Part shown: positions 25,141 through 32,674 of the stretch, one piece after another
Numbering within the stretch: position 1 is the stretch's first letter
Layout: the number at the start of each line of letters is the position of its first letter
DNA from: Neoaquamicrobium microcysteis
GTDB taxonomy: Bacteria; Pseudomonadota; Alphaproteobacteria; Rhizobiales; Rhizobiaceae
Direction of reading: 5' to 3'
Length of the DNA stretch: 64,000 bases
Assembly (NCBI RefSeq): GCF_008180155.1
Contig: NZ_VSZS01000059.1
Span: forward strand, 124,001 to 188,000
Notes under the pieces: generated by a model
What the model was told of the DNA's origin: nothing
Seen by the model: the letters and a program-made list of their open reading frames with translations, nothing else
The model's database searches: none
Made by a program: the position numbers and the translations under genes

Positions 25141-25213
25141 GACCGGTGTTAAGAAAGCGTTAACTCAATATTCCTTGACCGGTCGATGGGAGTCAGATCA
25201 ATTTGCGCAAATT
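25141..25213. promoter_or_regulatory. repABC upstream control region
   Basis: The 160 bases before repA hold several palindromes: GTTAA...TTAAC (25148-25164), GACCGGTC (25177-25184, with a further GACCGGT at 25141-25147) and the perfect 14-base AATTTGCGCAAATT (25200-25213), about 32 bases before the repA ATG. In repABC plasmids RepA with RepB represses its own operon here. A TTGACC at 25175-25180 could be a -35 box. Confidence 0.45.
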
Positions 25214-25245
25214 TACACGATTGGCTCAGTTTTGCGACTTTCACG

Positions 25246-26463
25246 ATGAACCCAACCCGAGCTGTCAATTCGCGACCTAAAGGTGCTCAGGCGTTTGATG
25301 AAACGATCTGGGAAGATTCTCAGGCCTTGGGTTCTCAACTCCAGGTCTTGCGCGAGCGCCTATTCCCGCCGGAAGCCAAGAAGGAACTCCGTTCGTTCTC
25401 GACGGCCGAAACCGCAAAACTGATCGGCGTCACCGAAAGCTATATCAGAAATCTGGCAACCGACGAAGCGGGCCCGATCCCGGAGAAGGCGCATACTGGA
25501 CGGCGCCGCTACACGCTCGAACAGGTCCACGCATTGCGGCAGCACCTAACGAAGGGCAAGACGTCCTATGTGCCATGGCGCAAGGATGGGGAGCACCTTC
25601 AGGTTATCGCGGTCACCAATTTCAAAGGTGGATCTGGCAAGACCACCACCGCGACACATCTCGCACAATATCTCGCCCTTCATGGCCACCGCGTCCTAGC
25701 CGTCGACCTCGACCCCCAGGCATCAATGTCCGCCCTGTTCGGCTATCAGCCCGAATTCGACGTCGCCGACAATCAAACGCTTTATGGCGCGATCCGTTAC
25801 GATGAGGAGCGCCGGCCGCTCGCAGAGATCGTGCGCAAAACATATTTTGCGGGCCTTGATCTCGTGCCCGGCAATCTCGAGCTGCACGAATTCGAGCACG
25901 ATACGCCTCGCATTCTGTCGAGCGGCGAGCACGACGACGATGGGCTGTTCTTTATGCGGGTCGCCAAAGCGTTGCACAGCGTGGCGGACGATTACGACGT
26001 GGTGGTCATTGATTGTCCGCCACAGCTCGGCTTTCTGACTATGTCGGCGCTGTGCGCTGCAAGCGCCGTGCTGATCACCGTGCACCCGCAAATGCTCGAC
26101 GTCGCCTCAATGAACCAGTTTCTGGCCATGACGTCGCAATTGCTGGCGGTGGTGCGCGATAATGGCGGCAACCTCGACTATGACTGGATGCGCTATCTGG
26201 TAACGCGGCATGAGCCTAACGACGGTCCTCAGAACCAGATCGTGGCCTTCCTGCGCAATTTATTCGGCGAACGCGTGCTCACGCCGATGATGGTGAAATC
26301 GACGGCTATTTCCGACGCCGGTCTGTCAAAGCAGACGGTTTATGAAGCCCCGCGTGAGTCGATGCACCGGCAGACCTACGATCGCGCGTTGGAGTCGATG
26401 GACGCCGTGAATGGCGACATTGAGAAGTTGATCCTGCAGGCTTGGGGAAGGGCGGCCAAATGA
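25246..26463 (+). CDS. repA: RepA partition ATPase (ParA family)
   Basis: A 405-residue plasmid partition protein. The N-terminal part has an HTH used for autorepression (FSTAETAKLIGVTESYIRNL). The ParA domain carries the deviant Walker A KGGSGKTTT, VLAVDLDPQAS and VVIDCPPQLGFL. The ATG at 25246 gives the usual RepA length of about 400; the frame is open 20 codons further up without a ribosome site. The stop overlaps repB by four bases. RepA together with RepB segregates the plasmid and represses the operon. Confidence 0.95.
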   Translation: MNPTRAVNSRPKGAQAFDETIWEDSQALGSQLQVLRERLFPPEAKKELRSFSTAETAKLIGVTESYIRNLATDEAGPIPEKAHTGRRRYTLEQVHALRQHLTKGKTSYVPWRKDGEHLQVIAVTNFKGGSGKTTTATHLAQYLALHGHRVLAVDLDPQASMSALFGYQPEFDVADNQTLYGAIRYDEERRPLAEIVRKTYFAGLDLVPGNLELHEFEHDTPRILSSGEHDDDGLFFMRVAKALHSVADDYDVVVIDCPPQLGFLTMSALCAASAVLITVHPQMLDVASMNQFLAMTSQLLAVVRDNGGNLDYDWMRYLVTRHEPNDGPQNQIVAFLRNLFGERVLTPMMVKSTAISDAGLSKQTVYEAPRESMHRQTYDRALESMDAVNGDIEKLILQAWGRAAK

Positions 26464-27473
26464 AGAAACCCGATGGAAGGGGCAGGGACATCCTTCAGGG
26501 CCTCGTGGCTGCAGGCAAGCCAGGGCGCCCGACCGACGGATCGCTGCAGCAAGCGCGGCCGTCGGGCGCGGTCAAAGCGATGAGCCTGGGCCTTGATCGC
26601 CTTTCCGCCGAAGCGGCCCAAGCAAAGGCCTTGCGCGAAGAGCTAGCAAACCGCGAGACGACCCAGGAACTCGATCCGGCTCTGTTCAGTCCCTCGATCG
26701 TCTCGGATCGGATTCCGTCTACCAGCGACAGCCGCTTTCAGGAGCTGAAGGCGGCGATTGCTGAGAACGGTCAGCAGATACCGATCATCGCCCGCCCGCA
26801 CCCGTCCGAAGAGGGGCACTTCCAGATTGCAGCTGGACACCGCCGCTGGCGTGTGGCGCAGGAGCTTGGACTAAACGTCAAAGCGATCATTCGTAAACTC
26901 ACCGACCAGGAAGTGGTTATCCTGCAAGGCCAGGAGAACGGGCCGCGGGAAGATCTCACCTTCGTCGAGCGGGCGCGGTTCGCCATGCAGATGGAAAGTC
27001 ACGGCTTTGACCGCGATACCTTGTCGGCCGCCCTGAGCGTCGACAAGCCTGAGATTTCGCGGCTTCTAACGGTGGCGCAAGCAATCGGTGAGGATCTGAT
27101 CGTAGCGATCGGGCCAGCCCCGAAGGTGGGCCGTCCCAGATGGCTTCAGCTCGTCAAGGGACTCGAACAGTCCGGCGCACACGACGCGCTGCACAAACTG
27201 CGCGCCTCTTCGGAGTTCGTAAGCGCGGACAGCGATCAGCGCTTTGCGCTCGCTCTCCAGGCAGTTAGCCCCGGCAGGCGGGCGAGCAAGCGCCGACCGG
27301 CATCGTCTGACCGCGTTGCCTGGGTCGAGAAGAAGGGCGGCAACATCCGCCTAGTCTCGGACAACGCCGGCTTCGCAAGCTTTCTTCAGCGCCGCTTCCC
27401 TGCGCTCCTTGAGGAGTTCAAGAGCAGCCCTGAAGCCAAATCGAAAAAGACGCCGAAAGGAGCAACGCACTGA
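26460..27473 (+). CDS. repB: RepB partition protein (ParB family)
   Basis: A 337-residue ParB-type protein. The N-terminal RepA-interaction region is followed by the ParB core with GQQIPIIARPHP, FQIAAGHRRWRVAQELGL and a QGQENGPREDLTFVERARFA segment, then an HTH-like DTLSAALSVDKPEISRLL. It binds parS-like palindromes; two lie at 25083 and 27494, on either side of repA-repB. The ATG at 26460 overlaps the repA stop (ATGA). Confidence 0.95.
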   Translation: MKKPDGRGRDILQGLVAAGKPGRPTDGSLQQARPSGAVKAMSLGLDRLSAEAAQAKALREELANRETTQELDPALFSPSIVSDRIPSTSDSRFQELKAAIAENGQQIPIIARPHPSEEGHFQIAAGHRRWRVAQELGLNVKAIIRKLTDQEVVILQGQENGPREDLTFVERARFAMQMESHGFDRDTLSAALSVDKPEISRLLTVAQAIGEDLIVAIGPAPKVGRPRWLQLVKGLEQSGAHDALHKLRASSEFVSADSDQRFALALQAVSPGRRASKRRPASSDRVAWVEKKGGNIRLVSDNAGFASFLQRRFPALLEEFKSSPEAKSKKTPKGATH

Positions 27474-27493
27474 AAAACAGACGCTTTCGGGAA

Positions 27494-27509
27494 ATTGTCA
27501 GCTGACAAT
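27494..27509. repeat. parS-like site in the repB-repC gap
   Basis: ATTGTCAGCTGACAAT is a perfect palindrome; symmetry extends to 22 bases (27491-27512). It fits the repABC parS consensus except for the outermost base pair and lies 20 bases after the repB stop. Confidence 0.72.
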
Positions 27510-27547
27510 TTCTGACTAGCGAGCCGCACAAAGAAACCCGGGCAAAG

Positions 27548-27596
27548 AAAAAGGCCCCCGAAAACGACATTCCGGAAGCCCTTCTCAGGTCTGGTA
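27548..27596 (-). ncRNA. Antisense ctRNA (incA/RepE-type) controlling repC
   Basis: On the minus strand a promoter (27631-27603) would start an RNA near 27596. It ends in a hairpin made by GGCTTCCG (27580-27573) and CGGGGGCC (27560-27553), followed by a run of U (27552-27548). Every repABC plasmid studied has such a short antisense RNA in the repB-repC gap that lowers repC expression and causes incompatibility. Length of about 50 and position match; the ends are inferred. Confidence 0.75.
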
Positions 27597-27602
27597 AACA
27601 CG

Positions 27603-27631
27603 AGAATCGCACTTCCTGGAATCACAGTCAA
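27603..27631 (-). promoter_or_regulatory. Promoter of the ctRNA
   Basis: TTGACT (27631-27626) and GATTCT (27608-27603) on the minus strand are separated by exactly 17 bases. This is a good sigma70-type promoter directed into the ctRNA hairpin. Confidence 0.65.
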
Positions 27632-27697
27632 GGCCCTCGGGCCGAGAGCGTCGATTCGGCGAGCGGATTTCTATTGCCTAGCAAAAGGTGAAGAAAG

Positions 27698-29014
27698 ATG
27701 CAGACGCATATCACAACGACGCCCTTTGGGCGGCGGCCGATGACGCTTGCCATGATGGCCAGTCAGGTCGCAGCGAACGCCATGCCGGAAGGTGCAATCG
27801 TTCAAAAATGGCATGTCTTCAAATCCATCCGTGAAGCCAAGGATATGATCGGTGCCACGGATCGCTCGCTGGCGATCCTGAACGCGCTTCTCTCCTTTCA
27901 TCGGGACACGGAGCTTTCGGCCGAGGGCGAACTCGTCGTGTGGCCGTCGAACGAGCAGCTCATGGCCCGATCAAACGGCATGCCGGCGACAACGTTGCGG
28001 CGTCATCTGGCCGTCCTTGTCGATTGCGGGTTGATCATCCGCCGGGACAGCCCGAACGGCAAACGCTTTGCGCGCAAGGGCAGGGGCGGGCAGATCGAAC
28101 AGGCCTACGGCTTCGATCTGTCGCCGATCATCGCGCGAGCCGGGGAGTTCGCCGAACTGGCGGAGACGGTTCAGACCGAAAAACGCGCCTACAAGACTGC
28201 CAGGGAGCGCCTGACCTTGTTGCGCCGGGACATCGTGAAGATGATCGACGCTGGCATCGAGGAGGGGGTCCCAGGCAATTGGGGCAAGATGACCCGAACC
28301 TATCAAGCGATTATCGGCCGGCTCCCTCGAACCGCTCCCCGGCAACTTCTCGAGGATATCTGCGAGGACCTGGACCTGCTCTGGATCGAAATTCGTGACG
28401 TGCTGGAATCTTTCACGAAAACACAAAATTCGGACGCCAATGAGTCCCATTCCGGTCGCCACATACAGAATTCAAATCCAGACTCCATATCTGAATCTGA
28501 AAGCGGCTTAGGAGACAAAGAAGAAGCGGGCGGCAACGCTGCGGAAAACGACAACCTGCACAGCTTGCCCAAACGGGAATTGCCCTTGGGGATCGTGCTG
28601 GACGCGTGTGGAAACTGGCGCGAGCTAGCCAAGGATGGGGAAATCCGCAACTGGGGCGACTTTCTGGCGGCGGCGGAGGTCGCCCGGCCGATGCTAGGGG
28701 TCAGCCCCAGCGCCTGGCGAGAGGCCTGCGAGGCACTGGGCGAACGGCAGGCGGCGATCACGCTGGCCGCGATCTATCAGCGCGCCGATCAGATCAATAG
28801 CGCCGGCGGCTATTTACGCAGCCTGACCGATCGAGCGCGCGGCGGGAAATTCTCGGCCTGGCCAATGGTGATGGCGCTCTTGCGCGCGAAACTGGATACC
28901 CAAAAGGCGGCCGCGCAGACCCGAGGCGGGCCGCCGGACGATGGCGACAACAGGGAAGGGCGGCTCGAGGTGTCGGAAGCGCTTCTTAGAAGCCTGCGCA
29001 GGCCGAAATCCTGA
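27698..29014 (+). CDS. repC: RepC replication initiator
   Basis: A 438-residue initiator of repABC plasmids. The N-terminal RP-C domain (FGRRPMTLAMMASQVAAN, then WPSNEQLMARSNGMPATTLR and LVDCGLIIRRDSPNGKRFA) binds the origin. The C-terminal domain has GVSPSAWREACEALGERQA and RSLTDRARGGKFSAWPMV. Between them the DNA is AT-rich (about 28420-28510), where oriV lies in other repABC plasmids. A purine-rich AAGGTGAAGAAAG precedes the ATG. Copy number should be set by the ctRNA upstream. Confidence 0.95.
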   Translation: MQTHITTTPFGRRPMTLAMMASQVAANAMPEGAIVQKWHVFKSIREAKDMIGATDRSLAILNALLSFHRDTELSAEGELVVWPSNEQLMARSNGMPATTLRRHLAVLVDCGLIIRRDSPNGKRFARKGRGGQIEQAYGFDLSPIIARAGEFAELAETVQTEKRAYKTARERLTLLRRDIVKMIDAGIEEGVPGNWGKMTRTYQAIIGRLPRTAPRQLLEDICEDLDLLWIEIRDVLESFTKTQNSDANESHSGRHIQNSNPDSISESESGLGDKEEAGGNAAENDNLHSLPKRELPLGIVLDACGNWRELAKDGEIRNWGDFLAAAEVARPMLGVSPSAWREACEALGERQAAITLAAIYQRADQINSAGGYLRSLTDRARGGKFSAWPMVMALLRAKLDTQKAAAQTRGGPPDDGDNREGRLEVSEALLRSLRRPKS

Positions 29015-29085
29015 GGCGGATGAATCGGTGCGTCCACAGACGGCTGATCGGTGGTACGGCCGCGCGCGTGGGTCGAGCCAGGGGC

Positions 29086-29295
29086 TCATTCTTCGCATAC
29101 GAGACCGTCGAACGCCTCGAGCAGCGCATTCACGATCGCTTGACCCAGCGCCCGAGCTGTCTCGCCGATTTCAGCTTCGTCTCCGCGGCGGGAAGCGGTG
29201 GCCAGATTCGAACCCTGATCTGTCAGGATCGCATTGGCCCGATCGATCGCCCATTGTGCGAAATCGTCCCGGCTGTCGACGATTTTTTGTTCCAC
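29086..29295 (-). CDS. Small hypothetical protein
   Basis: A 69-residue acidic, helical product (KIVDSRDDFAQWAIDRANAI, then RALGQAIVNALLEAFDGLV) with a GTG start and GGGAG about 10 bases upstream. I recognise no family. The even amphipathic pattern favours a real gene, but chance is possible. It lies between repC and the toxin-antitoxin pair, on the opposite strand to repC. Confidence 0.4.
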   Translation of the reverse strand: MEQKIVDSRDDFAQWAIDRANAILTDQGSNLATASRRGDEAEIGETARALGQAIVNALLEAFDGLVCEE

Positions 29296-29399
29296 GACGG
29301 CGCGCTCCCGCGTTTACGATTCCTTTGGCCGATCCCGGCTATGATCAGGGCGCGCGATAGGTATTGCGTTCGCGCAATTACATTCTTGGCGTCTCAGGC

Positions 29400-29495
29400 C
29401 TAGCGGAACACGCCGTTCCGCTTTACCTGATCGAGAAGGTCCTTGACCGATGAGGGCGCGATCGAGAACAGCCGCATGTTTGTTGATTCAGTCAT
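29400..29495 (-). CDS. Very short possible ORF (31 aa)
   Basis: MTESTNMRLFSIAPSSVKDL continues to ...KRNGVFR and a TAG. The composition looks protein-like, but it has no clear ribosome site. It could be a remnant of a longer gene end, lying between the hypothetical gene and vapC. Its last codons coincide with the hairpin at 29402-29422. Confidence 0.25.
   Translation of the reverse strand: MTESTNMRLFSIAPSSVKDLLDQVKRNGVFR
29402..29422. terminator. Perfect 8-base hairpin downstream of repC
   Basis: AGCGGAAC (29402-29409), loop ACGCC and GTTCCGCT (29415-29422), followed by TT on the plus strand. It could end transcripts running on from repC, 390 bases upstream, although the T tract is short. 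Confidence 0.4.
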
Positions 29496-29522
29496 TCCAA
29501 CTGGTCGAAGTTCAACCAAGAT

Positions 29523-29945
29523 TCATGCGGTCCACGGATCGAGCAGCCCAAACCCAAAACCTTCGAAATCCTTTGTGTTGCGGGTCGCCAAGGTGAGGTG
29601 TTTCGCGGTCGCTGTCGCGGCGATCAAGCCATCCATGGATGACAGACCGCGGCCGCGACGCTTCGCCAGGGCCATCAGATCGCCCCAGGCTAGAGCGATC
29701 GACTCGTCTACATGGAGAACCCTTTGCTCGAAACGCTGCGGCAGATCCTGCGCCAGCCATTCAGCCAGAGTCTCGCGTTTCCGGCCTTCGTCCATGAGCG
29801 CGACGCCGCGCCGGATCTCGGCAATCGAAACTACGCTGATGAACGAACGGTCCTCATCAAGCTGGTCCAGCCATTCCAGAACCCGCGGGTCGGGGGCTGG
29901 CTTCGTCACCTCAGACAGAACATTCGTATCGAGCAATAGTCTCAC
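29523..29945 (-). CDS. vapC: VapC-like PIN-domain toxin
   Basis: A 140-residue PIN-domain ribonuclease toxin. The acidic residues expected for metal binding are visible: Asp6 in LLLDTNVLSE, Glu in SIAEIRRG, Asp in SSMDGLIAATA and Asp in TRNTKDFEGFG. It resembles the FitB/VapC group. It is encoded after its antitoxin with a four-base overlap and probably stabilises the plasmid. Confidence 0.9.
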   Translation of the reverse strand: MRLLLDTNVLSEVTKPAPDPRVLEWLDQLDEDRSFISVVSIAEIRRGVALMDEGRKRETLAEWLAQDLPQRFEQRVLHVDESIALAWGDLMALAKRRGRGLSSMDGLIAATATAKHLTLATRNTKDFEGFGFGLLDPWTA

Positions 29946-30208
29946 AGCCGCAGATCACGCGGTTCGTCGCGCTGACGCTCGACGTCGAGATCGGTGCCGC
30001 GCAGCGGCGAATCCATAAGGAACTCCGCAAGCGTGCCCTTGCGCACCGTCTTGCGCTGCCATTCCTCGGCCGAGACGACAACGACACTTGGCTTGCCGTT
30101 CCGGGTGATCGTTTGAGGTGCAGACTGTGCGCGCTCGATGACCTCCGACAGCCGAGCTTTGGCTCCTGCGACGGTCCAGTTGGTATCTTCTCTGGGTGCA
30201 GACAGCAT
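29942..30208 (-). CDS. vapB: Phd/YefM-type antitoxin
   Basis: An 88-residue protein of the Phd/YefM fold: WTVAGAKARLSEVIERAQSA, then QTITRNGKPSVVVVSAEEW. The C-terminal half is charged and should bind the toxin. The antitoxin gene precedes vapC, as usual, and probably represses the pair by binding the short repeats upstream (30221-30244). Confidence 0.88.
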   Translation of the reverse strand: MLSAPREDTNWTVAGAKARLSEVIERAQSAPQTITRNGKPSVVVVSAEEWQRKTVRKGTLAEFLMDSPLRGTDLDVERQRDEPRDLRL

Positions 30209-30220
30209 TGTTGGCCCCTA

Positions 30221-30244
30221 TGACTACTTTGACTATCCTGACTA
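30221..30244. promoter_or_regulatory. Three TGACTA repeats upstream of vapBC
   Basis: TGACTA occurs at 30221, 30230 and 30239, an exact 9-base period, 13-36 bases before the antitoxin ATG. This fits an antitoxin operator, with the antitoxin binding on one face of the DNA. Confidence 0.5.
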
Positions 30245-30291
30245 TATGGGATTGCCTGTACGGCTGCAACAGGGGAGGGGAGGGGGGCTTT

Positions 30292-31524
30292 TCAGAGCCC
30301 TGATGCCTTGGTGAGATTAACGCGGAATCGATCGCGGCGGCGCTGATATTTGCGGGTCATTTCGGCCGAGGCATGGCCAAGCTGCTTCTGGACGTAGCGC
30401 TCGTCGACCTCGGCCGAAGAGGCGAGGCCAGACCGTAATGAGTGTCCGGCAAACAGCTTGCCGCGCTGGCCCTCGGGCAGGTCGCCGCGCACACCGGCGG
30501 CGAGTGCCGTCCGCTTGACCAAGCGTGCGACCTCCTGGTCGTTGAGCCGCTCGGCGCCGACGGTCTTGCCTTGCCCTGTCACCCGGCGGAACATGGGGCC
30601 GTGGGCGATCCGGCCGAGCTTGAGCCATGTCTGCAGCGTGACGACCGGGCAGGTGGCGTCGGAAGAGCCGCGACCGATCTCGACCTCACGCCAGCCTGTC
30701 TTGCCCCGCAGCGTCACCAGCATGCCTTTGCCCAGGATTTCGACCCAGCCCGAAGAATCCTCGGTTTGGTCGCGGCCGACGTCGAGACCGACGATTTCGG
30801 AGCGGCGCAGGCCGCCAGCAAAGCCGAGCAACAGCATGGCGCGATCGCGCAGCCCGCGCAGGCTGCCACGGTCGAGCGTCTCCAGCATGGCGATCAGATC
30901 CTCGGGCAACACCGCCTCCTTCTGCCGAGGCGGGGCGGCGTGCTTGTTGCGGATGCCAGCCATCACCGTGGCGATATGGCGGTCCTTGCGATCAAGCGCC
31001 TGGCCGCGCTGGGCAAAGTTCCAGGTCAGCGAGGAGAGCCGGCGTTCGATCGTCGACACGGAGTTTGGCTTCTTGTCGCCTGTTGCCGTGCCGGACGCGC
31101 AGGCCGTGATGTAGAGCCCGACGGTCTGCGGGTCGGGCGGGAACATCTCGACGCCCTGCCGGCGGCACCAGCTGGCAAAATGCTTCCAGTCCGAGGCGTA
31201 GGCGCGCCGCGTGTTGGCCGAGCTCGCCGCCTCGACGTAATCGCGGGCGCGATCGGCCAGCGCGTCGAGATGCGCCGGCAGCCGCGGGTTCGAGACGACC
31301 GGAAGGGGAGGGGAGGGCGCCTGGACTTCCGCCGGCGGTTCTTCCGGGGTGCGACCCATCGCCATGACGACGTCGATGATGTCGGGCAGATCGTCTGCAT
31401 CGGCCGCCGGCTTCTCGGACCACAGCCGCGCAGTCGAAACACCATCTGCCGGCCCCGTGCTGTGGGACGGTGCGGAGGATCGCGCGAGGCGATTTTCGAG
31501 CATTTGGTCGACGTTTTGGGCCAT
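30292..31524 (-). CDS. Tyrosine recombinase/integrase
   Basis: A 410-residue site-specific recombinase. The SAM-like core-binding domain (about 85-190, with ANTRRAYASDWKHFASWC) is followed by the catalytic domain: Arg in GFAGGLRRSEIVG, HxxR in AGHSLRSGLA, and the box QLGHASAEMTRKYQRR with the nucleophilic Tyr. The first 85 residues are low complexity. It is divergent from DUF1403-scpB, with palindromic DNA between. It may resolve plasmid multimers rather than integrate, because it sits in a plasmid maintenance region. Confidence 0.9.
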   Translation of the reverse strand: MAQNVDQMLENRLARSSAPSHSTGPADGVSTARLWSEKPAADADDLPDIIDVVMAMGRTPEEPPAEVQAPSPPLPVVSNPRLPAHLDALADRARDYVEAASSANTRRAYASDWKHFASWCRRQGVEMFPPDPQTVGLYITACASGTATGDKKPNSVSTIERRLSSLTWNFAQRGQALDRKDRHIATVMAGIRNKHAAPPRQKEAVLPEDLIAMLETLDRGSLRGLRDRAMLLLGFAGGLRRSEIVGLDVGRDQTEDSSGWVEILGKGMLVTLRGKTGWREVEIGRGSSDATCPVVTLQTWLKLGRIAHGPMFRRVTGQGKTVGAERLNDQEVARLVKRTALAAGVRGDLPEGQRGKLFAGHSLRSGLASSAEVDERYVQKQLGHASAEMTRKYQRRRDRFRVNLTKASGL

Positions 31525-31547
31525 TTCTCATATTAAGAGCAAAACGA

Positions 31548-31629
31548 ACGATAATGCAACATTATCAGTCATTTTATCGTGTCGACAAGCGCGGCGGTTT
31601 GCACCCATTTTTGTTGCCAAAACCGCCGC
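31548..31629. promoter_or_regulatory. Nested dyads between recombinase and DUF1403 genes
   Basis: Three inverted repeats occupy the 125-base divergent gap: GATAATG-CAA-CATTATC (31550-31566), ACGATAA/TTATCGT (31548-31554 and 31574-31580), and GCGGCGGTTT/AAACCGCCGC (31591-31600 and 31620-31629, perfect 10-base arms). They may be operators for the divergent genes or the recombination site of the integrase. Confidence 0.45.
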
Positions 31630-31649
31630 CATGATTCATCATCCTCACG

Positions 31650-32669
31650 ATGATTCTGCGCCCGAAATCCTCTTTGCGCCACCAAGGGCCGATGCTCGCC
31701 GCCGCTGCGGCCACTCCGGCGGTTGCGCTGCCAGGCTGGCTGCGCCGCGCCGTTCCGGACGCGCAAAGCCTTGCTACGGAAGGGGTTGAGGACATCGCAA
31801 TCGCCGCGGGCGCCGCCATCGGGGCGCTCGACGCGGTGGTCCGCCGACAGGAACGATGGGCCGGCGCGTGGCGGCAACGGCAGGCGCTCGCCGCGGCGGC
31901 AGTGGCGACCAGGCAGGCCGGGCGCGTCGAGGACGCAGCGGCTCTGCGCGACGCCGTTCTTCTCACCCGACCCGGCGACGATGTCGGCCCGGCCGGCCAC
32001 ATGCTGCTGGCCTGGCGCCGTCTTGCGGCGCGGCCCGCGGAGGAGTTGCTGACCGCGGCGAGCATCGCCGGCGTGCTCGAGGGACTGGGTCTCGCTCGGG
32101 ATGACGAGACGACGAACGAGCTGACCGACGAGCTTCGGCAGCTTGCGGCGACCGAAGGTGCTGTCGGAATGCTGATCGGCGCCTTTGCGGCAGTCGAGAG
32201 GCGCGGCCTTCCACTCACCGTTGGATGCTGGTTTGCCGACGCCATGCTCGCGCAGCGGCTGGGCTGGACGCACGCCGTGCCGCTGCTCGGTGGCGAAGCT
32301 GCCGGCGCCGATGGTTCGGGCCGGCAGCGGCGCGGCGCGACCATCCTTGCGCCGAAGGGCATCGAGGCGGACCCCGAACGCGCGAAAACTCTGCTCGCCG
32401 CGCAGGCGCGTGCGGCGTTGCGTGCCGTCGACCAGTCAGCCGACATCGAGCGCCGGGCCGACCGCCTGATCGCCGTGGCGCCCGGCCTTCGCGCCCGAGG
32501 CGCGGACGTCGTCGTCGATCGGCTCATGTCGGACGACGCGATCGTGGCATCGGCGAAGATCGCCGGCATGAGCGACCGCAGCCTGCGCCGACTGTTCGAG
32601 CGCCTGGTCGAACTCGGCGCCGTGCGCGAGCTGTCCGGCCGCTCGACCTTCCGCATCTACGGGATCTGA
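31650..32669 (+). CDS. DUF1403 family protein
   Basis: A 339-residue, Ala-rich, almost entirely helical protein of the DUF1403 family, seen on Rhizobiales plasmids beside a recombinase and an scpB-like gene. Helices such as LRDAVLLTRPGDDVGPAGHM and LTDELRQLAATEGAVGMLIG fill the body. The last 40 residues (IAGMSDRSLRRLFERLVELG, then AVRELSGRSTFRIYGI) look like a winged helix. No function is known. The gene ends 5 bases before the scpB-like ATG. My family call rests on recalled pattern and neighbourhood. Confidence 0.7.
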   Translation: MILRPKSSLRHQGPMLAAAAATPAVALPGWLRRAVPDAQSLATEGVEDIAIAAGAAIGALDAVVRRQERWAGAWRQRQALAAAAVATRQAGRVEDAAALRDAVLLTRPGDDVGPAGHMLLAWRRLAARPAEELLTAASIAGVLEGLGLARDDETTNELTDELRQLAATEGAVGMLIGAFAAVERRGLPLTVGCWFADAMLAQRLGWTHAVPLLGGEAAGADGSGRQRRGATILAPKGIEADPERAKTLLAAQARAALRAVDQSADIERRADRLIAVAPGLRARGADVVVDRLMSDDAIVASAKIAGMSDRSLRRLFERLVELGAVRELSGRSTFRIYGI

Positions 32670-32674
32670 CGACG

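Noticed and set aside
25101-25141. CCGGAAAAC and GTTTTCGG inverted repeat as a terminator upstream of repA
   Set aside because: The loop is 24 bases and no T tract follows; it is more likely part of the control region or chance.
29020-29403. Plus-strand frame after repC
   Set aside because: No ribosome site and no protein-like pattern; the opposite strand has a more plausible small frame.
32225-32674. N-terminal extension of the ScpB-like protein
   Set aside because: This part is an Arg-rich alternative frame over DUF1403; ScpB homology begins after the ATG at 32675.
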